Source: Verrucomicrobium sp. BvORR034
GTDB lineage: Bacteria; Verrucomicrobiota; Verrucomicrobiia; Verrucomicrobiales; Verrucomicrobiaceae
Assembly: GCF_000739635.1 (NCBI RefSeq)
Contig: NZ_BATQ01000120.1
Span: 1 to 58,701 of the forward strand
DNA length: 58,701 nucleotides
Reading direction: 5' to 3'
Program-made: the position numbers and the translations under genes
Notes under the pieces: model-generated
Seen by the model: only the letters and a program-made list of their open reading frames with translations
Databases searched by the model: none
What the model was told of the DNA's origin: nothing
Part shown: positions 53,801 to 58,701 of the stretch, in pieces
Layout of the letters: the number at the start of each line of letters is the position of its first letter
How positions within the stretch are numbered: position 1 is the first letter of the stretch

Positions 53801-54287
53801 CAACACCTTTGGCGTCTGGGGAGTGGCCCAGACGGTGAAGAAGCTGCCTCGCAACACTGACAACGGCACGTTTGAAAGCGGTGACCGCGTCACCGGCGAG
53901 AAGCGCTTTTACGCCCTGATCGAGCGCTACATCTGGCCAGGCCGCGATGGGGTTCCAGGAAATGGCCACACCAGCAATGTCGGCAAGTGGGACCGGCTCG
54001 CCACCCAGACGTCAAACATCACCACCTCAGACGGCACCACCGACACCCTGTTCCAGCTGCCGGGTTCCCCGCCCCTGAAGCGCAGCGGTGATGGAGAGCG
54101 GCTCGATCTGGATGCCACCGGCACGTATCCCAAGTTCGACGGGCCGGAACCCGTGGGCATGGATGCCTACACCAAGTCTGCCCTGGGCACCATCACCTAC
54201 ACACCCAGCTCTCTGGAAGACGCATACAACCCGCCCCAACCGGTGGTGAAGTACCGCGTGGTGTACTTCAAGTACCTCGACCAATAG
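50844..54287 (+). CDS. Verru_Chthon cassette protein A
   Basis: 1147 residues. The N-terminus HPSGAALIMTLFILGVLTIL with VVGFLSTMTTEKQ is a prepilin-like helix followed by helical QAASAYEESQRTKLVAQGAV, as in GspK-like minor pseudopilins and the TIGR Verru_Chthon_A model. The long rest is rich in beta structure and Asn/Gly/Pro, e.g. RYAFWVDDESTRLNFNTA, which is typical for the family. In other genomes the cassette carries proteins B, C and D and lies beside exoproteins with PATR repeats. Here the PATR gene follows by 128 bases and B-D are not seen within the window. Pseudopilin-like assembly or export of the exoprotein is a reasonable guess. Confidence 0.88.
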   Translation: MHPRPFPHRPHRHPSGAALIMTLFILGVLTILVVGFLSTMTTEKQAASAYEESQRTKLVAQGAVAHAIDLLRTNIPEPARLSEGPDTAPGENWVTNPGRLTILRENGGPQHIPLHTGEVTTAPAPGALRDAESVDLNKPLPGRTSPAIVPAAGGGSARPEMRVKWVNLLQDPSRTAADDNRISGRYAFWVDDESTRLNFNTAMGKPATGADSHYDAQVAAGFMPPVFTRGGTTTTANGQPAQWALGKPQSVNLDVLFSNAADLQHEKLLAHSFLNGFARYPEAIKDFISVADPDAWYETNKFNLTFYNRSPEFNAFGRSRLFTSYVPLSLEAGPNFQLPFIYDASANNGVVIPKGVEGDLVAGTLESGRLEDNQILHLNSLLGFFGASADITGPSGYVSDQANMVNRNQIRMLVEYFRRKWPGYNRSFVEKYGEVGTYQIALNILQQARMSTTQIAKNLGNFSNAWGMRSTSVIFFPNGSELSGYAPERFYWRLKDPTTNKVVLMLPQTPGPHITEVRLFAQACEATPAPKNGTLTANSRYIKYWYEVEYYMHPLGPVVDLSYFPTRMDYFQLNVRGGGKTAAQQFGPTDGNDTRGDKQWQNDWMNLLATYPKAGTLIGPAGAKWENADVPNRVVVKSPEFYVSQWQRNDANASGGKSDTVARFDSEIPNLNADQKDKIWDPVIFDKTLTQGKAQFTVKWRPGQGITGASNRPRQMIPLGLTQSDTLQASYVVDLTNTTTPQVVSWQIADPNLSHDATQWVMTGPGQEGAIGTPGKVNSNEPDEGSSEKSKFRYVQRTPEDALIGEEPYDRPDEYEQTSRVASPGYWSLLHTGMRSSTPWQTVDLSANASTNTPPDWLLLDLFGATYPMAHDQWKIDQKLPDSFSTASYMSSTAGQVNLNSRIYPRNTWFNPPARKLPLEAVFKHLRSDSQVTSLVDNIDSYQTDSQVFDYVGELANVPGYEGSAGTRWGKESLLRNMAGVLTTRTNTFGVWGVAQTVKKLPRNTDNGTFESGDRVTGEKRFYALIERYIWPGRDGVPGNGHTSNVGKWDRLATQTSNITTSDGTTDTLFQLPGSPPLKRSGDGERLDLDATGTYPKFDGPEPVGMDAYTKSALGTITYTPSSLEDAYNPPQPVVKYRVVYFKYLDQ

Positions 54288-54415
54288 GCCGGCAGCACGC
54301 CACCGGATCCTGCCCAGGAACGGCCTGCCTTGCCCCTGTCTAATTACCTCAAACCGTCGCTGACCCTGCCCGGGAAGGACTGGATCGCTCTCCTCCCCCT
54401 CCCGTTCCCAGCGTC
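54288..54415. other. Spacer between Verru_Chthon A and PATR gene
   Basis: 128 bases. No terminator hairpin is visible, so read-through from protein A into the exoprotein gene is possible. Confidence 0.4.
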
Positions 54416-57400
54416 ATGTCATTGTTGTCCCGTCCCCTGTTCCTGGCCGCCCTGCCCATCCTGTCGCTTCTCCCACTAGGAAGCACACCCGCCGCAGACG
54501 TCTATAAAGCCAACAACAACACCCAGATCGCCCAGGCAGCAGCGTGGGAGGGCGGAGTACTCCCCACCAGCGCTGATACCTTTGTTATCAGCGACATCTA
54601 CGCACAGACAGGGAACTTCGGCACGGGTGCCCCGCTCACTTACTATGGTTTGCGCGTTGAGGGAACGCTGACCACCGGCATCAACATCAACAATACGGCG
54701 GTCGCCAACTTCGTGGCGCTGGGTGCAGGCGGGCTCAATCTCTACACCGGACTCCGCAGCCTCATCATCGCGGGACTCAAGGCGGATGTGGACCAAACCT
54801 GGAACCTGGGAGCCAACTCCCTCACCGTGGGCAGTGCCCGCTTGCAAGGGGCGGGCAACGTCAGCGTCATCGGCACCGGGGAGCTGAATGTCCTGGCCAG
54901 CAACATCATGACCAAGGGGTTCAATGTCACGGGTGTACGGGTCAACGCCAGCACGGCTACTTCATTGGGGGCCGCCGCCACCGTTGTCCAGACCATCAAC
55001 CCCGCCGGTCAGGCTTATCTCACCGCCTCCGGTACCTATGCCAACAGCTTTAATCTCTCCGGGACCGGCTGGGGCCAGGAGACCACCAAACTGGGGGCAC
55101 TGCGACTGGCGAACGGAGCCACAGTTTCAGGAAACATCACCCTGGGTGGAGATGCCCTCATCACCGCCTATCAGAGCACCGGCACCCTGGCCGGCGCCAT
55201 CAGCGAGAGCGGTGGCTCTCGCATCCTCCAGCTCGGCATCGCGGATGACACAGGCATCGTTACCCTTTCCGGCACGGTCAACCTCACCGGCGGCACCCTC
55301 GTGCGCGGTGGGACAGTCCGTTTCGGGGCCAACCATGTCTTTGCCGATACCAACGCCCTCACTGTCAATGGCGCCATCCTGGATTTGAACGGCTTCAGCG
55401 ACACCCTGGGCACTCTCACCCTGACCTCCGGCAGCATCACCAATTCCGGCGCAGCCGCAACGCTCTCCGCGACTGACATCATCGCCCAGAGCGGTGCCAT
55501 TTCGGCCAGTCTCGGCGGAGGCAAGCTCACCAAGACCACAGGCGGCACCGTGACCATCACCGGCGTGCAGAGCTACACCGGAGGCACTCAGATCGATGAG
55601 GGTATCCTGGTACTGGATGGGGCCGACCTGCTCTCCCCCACTGGAGCCGTCCAGGTCAATGGCGGCTCATTGGACATCTCCGGTCACAACAACCATGTCG
55701 GAGCTGTGACGCTCGCAAGTGGCAGCATCGTAAACACCGGCGGCACGGCGGCCCTCACCGCCACCGCGTATGAGGTTCAGTCCGGGCAGATCAGCGCCGT
55801 ACTGGCTGGTTCAGGAGTCAATCTGGTGAAGAACACCACCGGCACCGTCTGGCTGACGGCCGCCAACACCTATTCCGGCCTCACCACGGTGAATGCCGGC
55901 ACCCTCCAGGTCACCACGCAACACGCTGGCGGTGGAGGCTTCACTGTCAACAATGGTGCCCGCCTCGCGGTAGCCCTAACCACCACGGGCGATTCCTTGG
56001 CGGCCAGTTCCCTCACGCTGGATGGCGGCACGCTCGTCATCGACCTCGGCACTCTCCCCAATCCCGCCACCGGCGCCCCGGTCTTGGAAGTAGGTTCATT
56101 CAGCATCGCTGCATTGTCGCAGATCGATCTCAGCGGCTCCGCCCTCTCCCTCGGCCAGTTCAGCCTGCTGAGCTACAGCACCATCACGGGCAACTTTACG
56201 GACCTTGTTCTGGGCTCACTCCCCGCCCGCACCCTGGCTGAGCTCATCCACAACACATCCACCAAGACGATCGACCTCAAGATCACTGGCGTGGACGTGC
56301 CTCGGTGGACCGGCCTCTCCGGCGCCAACTGGGACGTGAACACCACTTCCAACTGGTCCCTCGTCACGGCAGGCACCACCACTACCTATCTGCAGGGGCC
56401 GGCAGGCACAGACAGCGTGCTCTTCAATGATCTGGCGACGAACACCACCGTCAACCTGACCACCGAGCTCACACCTATTTCCACCACAGTGGACAACAGC
56501 TCGAAGACCTACACCTTCACTGGCAGTGGCGCACTTGCCGGCACTGGCGGACTGACCAAGAACGGCGCCGGCACCCTCATCCTGGCAGGGACCGGCATCT
56601 ACACCTTCAGCGGTGGCATTTCCCTCAACAATGGGACCTTGCAACTCGGTGACGGGGCCACGACCGGCATCTCCCAGCCCGGCACCGGAGCCATCGCCAT
56701 CGCTGCATCAGGCCGGCTGGAGTTTTTCCTCGCCCCAGGCCAGAACCTGACCGTGACCAACGTGATCCAGGGTACCGGCACGATCGTCCAGAAAGGCGCC
56801 AATGTCATCACCCTGGCGGGCGGTAACAGCGGCTTCAGCGGCGCCATCCTGGTATCCAACGGCACACTCAAGGCCGGCTACGACAGTGCCTTCGGCACCG
56901 CCGCTATCGAGGTCGGGCCGACTGGCACTCTCGACACCACCGGCTACGACGTTGACAACCACATCCTCCTACGTGGCGGTAAACTGGCCGTCACCTCCGG
57001 CTTGGAGAACTCCCTGGGCGGCACCATCACTCTGGACAATGGAGGCTCCATCAACACGGCGCTGAACTCCCAGCTCACGGTGGACGGCATCATCTCAGGC
57101 ACCGGCGGGTTCACCAAAGGGGAGGCAGGTGCCCTCATCCTTTCAGGTGCCAATACCTACACCGGCGTCACCACCGTGGAACTGGGTCTGCTCCGCCTGG
57201 GGCACACCTCCGGACTGGGGGCTGTTGGTTCCGGTAACCAAACGGTGGTCAAGGCCCCCGCCACCCTGGACCTGGCCGGCCAGAATGTGGGCGAGTCTTT
57301 CGACCTCCAGGGCGGCAAGCTGGCCAACTCAACCGGCACCGCCACGGTGACGGGTGGCATCACACTCACCGCCGCCTCCGTCTTGGACGCGGCCCTCAAT

Positions 57401-58701
57401 ACCAACCTGCTCCTGCAGGGAGTCGTGGACGGCGCGGGGAGCCTCACCAAAACAGGCACCGGAAAACTCGTGCTCAGCGGTACCAATACTTATAACGGTG
57501 GCACCCTCCTCACCGGTGGAGCCCTCGTCTTTGCCAACGCGGCCTCCCTGCCGAACACCGGTGTGGTCACTGTGTCGGCGGGCACTGTCCTGGGCTTTGG
57601 TTTTGCCATTGATCAGGCGCTGCTGGACTCTCATGTGGCCGCCACCGCCAATGCCCTCGTTCTCGCACTCGGCACCAGCACCTCCTCGAACCTCAATCTC
57701 TCCGCCTACACCGCCGCCAGCCTGGGGGCCCTCACTGATCTCACCTATTCCGGTTCGCTCACCGTGGGCAGCACCAGCTACCTCTTCGGCGGTGGAGGTG
57801 GCGTGTTGACCGTGGCCAGCAACCTCAGCGGGAATCGGGGCATCACCGTCGGCAACGGCGGCACAGTGGTGCTCTCGGGAAACAACACCCATGTGGGCAC
57901 CAACACCGTCTCCTCCGGCCTGCTCAAGCTGGGTAGCAGCACCGCTCTGGGCAGCGCCACCAACATCCTGGCCCTCCAGTACACTGCCGGCCTCACCACC
58001 ACCGTGGACCTGAACGGCTACGACGTCACCGTCGGCGGATTCACCGCTCCGCAAAACCCTGCCGCCCTCGTCCAGGTCACCGACAACTCCTCCGCTCCCG
58101 GCATCACCACCCTTACGGTCAACATCGCCTCCGGCAGCAACACCTTCGGCAGTTGGATCCGCGACGGTGCGAATGGACGCCAGATCGCTCTGGTGAAGAC
58201 CGGAGCCGGGACGCTCGTCTTCAGCAGCGCCACCAATGCAGTCGGCGGCCACACCTTCACCGGAGGCCTGTATCTGAATCAAGGCACCGTGGACGTCCGC
58301 ACCAACCAAAACCAAGCCCTGCCCTCCACCACTGACATCTACTTCACCGGCACCAGCACGCTGCTGGCCAACAACAACGGCGGTGCCGCAGTCTCAGCCA
58401 CCATCCTGGCGAACAGCGTGCATTTCCAGGCCGGTCTGGGCACCATCTCCCAGAGCAAGTCCAACAACAGCACCAACAGCCTCTTCACCTTCAACGGTAC
58501 CATGTCCCGGGAAATCGGGGCTGCAGGCAACTTCGCCTTCACCGGAGTAACGGCCACCGATGTGTACCGCTACAGCTTCAGCGACTTCTTCCTGCCCGCT
58601 GATGAACTGTTCGACAGCGGCATCTACTTCAATGGCAGTGCCTTCGCGACCATCGACTACAACACCGGCTTCCTCCGTGGGCTGGACTACGTGGGAGATC
58701 C
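54416..58701 (+). CDS. Giant PATR-repeat autotransporter-type exoprotein, partial
   Basis: 1428 codons to the right edge, frame still open. A signal peptide (SRPLFLAALPILSLLPLGST) is followed by AADVYKANNNTQIAQAAAW. Most of the rest is parallel beta-helix with autotransporter-associated repeats: LTKTTGGTVTITGVQSYTGG, LVKNTTGTVWLTAANTYSGL, LTKNGAGTLILAGTGIYTF, FTKGEAGALILSGANTYTGV and LTKTGTGKLVLSGTNTYNGG, spaced 60-250 residues apart. The matrix contains WTGLSGANWDVNTTSNWSL, the linker often found between PATR blocks. The C-terminus (barrel, PEP-CTERM or other anchor) is outside the window. Surface or secreted protein. Function unknown. Confidence 0.9.
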   Translation, partial: MSLLSRPLFLAALPILSLLPLGSTPAADVYKANNNTQIAQAAAWEGGVLPTSADTFVISDIYAQTGNFGTGAPLTYYGLRVEGTLTTGININNTAVANFVALGAGGLNLYTGLRSLIIAGLKADVDQTWNLGANSLTVGSARLQGAGNVSVIGTGELNVLASNIMTKGFNVTGVRVNASTATSLGAAATVVQTINPAGQAYLTASGTYANSFNLSGTGWGQETTKLGALRLANGATVSGNITLGGDALITAYQSTGTLAGAISESGGSRILQLGIADDTGIVTLSGTVNLTGGTLVRGGTVRFGANHVFADTNALTVNGAILDLNGFSDTLGTLTLTSGSITNSGAAATLSATDIIAQSGAISASLGGGKLTKTTGGTVTITGVQSYTGGTQIDEGILVLDGADLLSPTGAVQVNGGSLDISGHNNHVGAVTLASGSIVNTGGTAALTATAYEVQSGQISAVLAGSGVNLVKNTTGTVWLTAANTYSGLTTVNAGTLQVTTQHAGGGGFTVNNGARLAVALTTTGDSLAASSLTLDGGTLVIDLGTLPNPATGAPVLEVGSFSIAALSQIDLSGSALSLGQFSLLSYSTITGNFTDLVLGSLPARTLAELIHNTSTKTIDLKITGVDVPRWTGLSGANWDVNTTSNWSLVTAGTTTTYLQGPAGTDSVLFNDLATNTTVNLTTELTPISTTVDNSSKTYTFTGSGALAGTGGLTKNGAGTLILAGTGIYTFSGGISLNNGTLQLGDGATTGISQPGTGAIAIAASGRLEFFLAPGQNLTVTNVIQGTGTIVQKGANVITLAGGNSGFSGAILVSNGTLKAGYDSAFGTAAIEVGPTGTLDTTGYDVDNHILLRGGKLAVTSGLENSLGGTITLDNGGSINTALNSQLTVDGIISGTGGFTKGEAGALILSGANTYTGVTTVELGLLRLGHTSGLGAVGSGNQTVVKAPATLDLAGQNVGESFDLQGGKLANSTGTATVTGGITLTAASVLDAALNTNLLLQGVVDGAGSLTKTGTGKLVLSGTNTYNGGTLLTGGALVFANAASLPNTGVVTVSAGTVLGFGFAIDQALLDSHVAATANALVLALGTSTSSNLNLSAYTAASLGALTDLTYSGSLTVGSTSYLFGGGGGVLTVASNLSGNRGITVGNGGTVVLSGNNTHVGTNTVSSGLLKLGSSTALGSATNILALQYTAGLTTTVDLNGYDVTVGGFTAPQNPAALVQVTDNSSAPGITTLTVNIASGSNTFGSWIRDGANGRQIALVKTGAGTLVFSSATNAVGGHTFTGGLYLNQGTVDVRTNQNQALPSTTDIYFTGTSTLLANNNGGAAVSATILANSVHFQAGLGTISQSKSNNSTNSLFTFNGTMSREIGAAGNFAFTGVTATDVYRYSFSDFFLPADELFDSGIYFNGSAFATIDYNTGFLRGLDYVGD

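Noticed and set aside
54476-58557. Numerous minus-strand frames opposite the PATR gene
   Set aside because: Val/Pro/Ala-rich products created by the repetitive antisense sequence; the plus frame is open throughout and has PATR repeats.

Overview
The window looks like chromosome from a GC-rich member of the Verrucomicrobiota. The best taxonomic markers are a Verru_Chthon cassette protein A (50844-54287) followed by a giant exoprotein with autotransporter-associated beta-strand (PATR) repeats (54416 to the right edge). The ceramidase-like lipid enzyme, the Gly/Ser/Pro-rich secreted protein and the short palindromic repeats fit the same group. I see no rRNA, tRNA, CRISPR array or intact transposase. 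All family names are from reading the translations; no search was run.

Layout. (1) 1-9272, minus strand: one tight operon of pckA, an AspT/YbjL-type transporter, a 6-phosphofructokinase, a discoidin-type six-hairpin glycosidase and a GH94 protein cut by the left edge. It joins glucan breakdown to the PEP and fructose-6-phosphate control points. (2) 9414-26730: a large envelope and regulation locus. It holds a Gly-rich secreted protein, a SnoaL-like protein, a propeller histidine kinase, SulP, PPK2, a small lipoprotein, a tripartite exporter (NodT-type OMF, HlyD-type adaptor, DUF3302-like membrane protein), a coiled-coil protein, a porin, a FixJ-type response regulator and a single-domain receiver. 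(3) 27094-34163: a DUF3494 ice-binding-like autotransporter, a decayed duplicate of the regulator genes, a histone-like protein, a frameshifted choice-of-anchor I gene, a REPIN-like element and a gspE pseudogene. (4) 34925-40687: scattered single genes (BRCT protein, GYF_2-like protein, glycerophosphodiesterase, ceramidase-like protein, a 59-aa acidic protein, YdeI-like). (5) 40867-47611: a second module of PAS kinase, FixJ, receiver, YiaW (DUF3302), YiaV (HlyD) and a lipoprotein esterase. (6) 47714-58701: a collapsed sulfatase gene, a vWA protein, a long spacer with two related palindromes, the Verru_Chthon A gene and the PATR exoprotein.

How they work together. The most interesting signal is a 19-base palindrome (core GGACC-NN-GGTCC followed by GATRG) found 36-70 bases before four start codons in locus 2: the SnoaL-like gene, the coiled-coil/exporter operon, the porin and the receiver. 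A fifth copy sits in the decayed duplicate. In the second module a related palindrome (TTGTACTAAAGTGCAATAGC) precedes the receiver gene at the same distance. With the repeated gene set kinase + FixJ + receiver + DUF3302 + HlyD, this suggests two paralogous, separately wired envelope-response systems, each driven by a FixJ-family regulator at its own operator. That is inference and needs comparative and binding data.

The stretch 25.8-34.2 kb is full of duplication, frameshift and truncation scars, plus AT-rich DNA, and looks like a plastic region.
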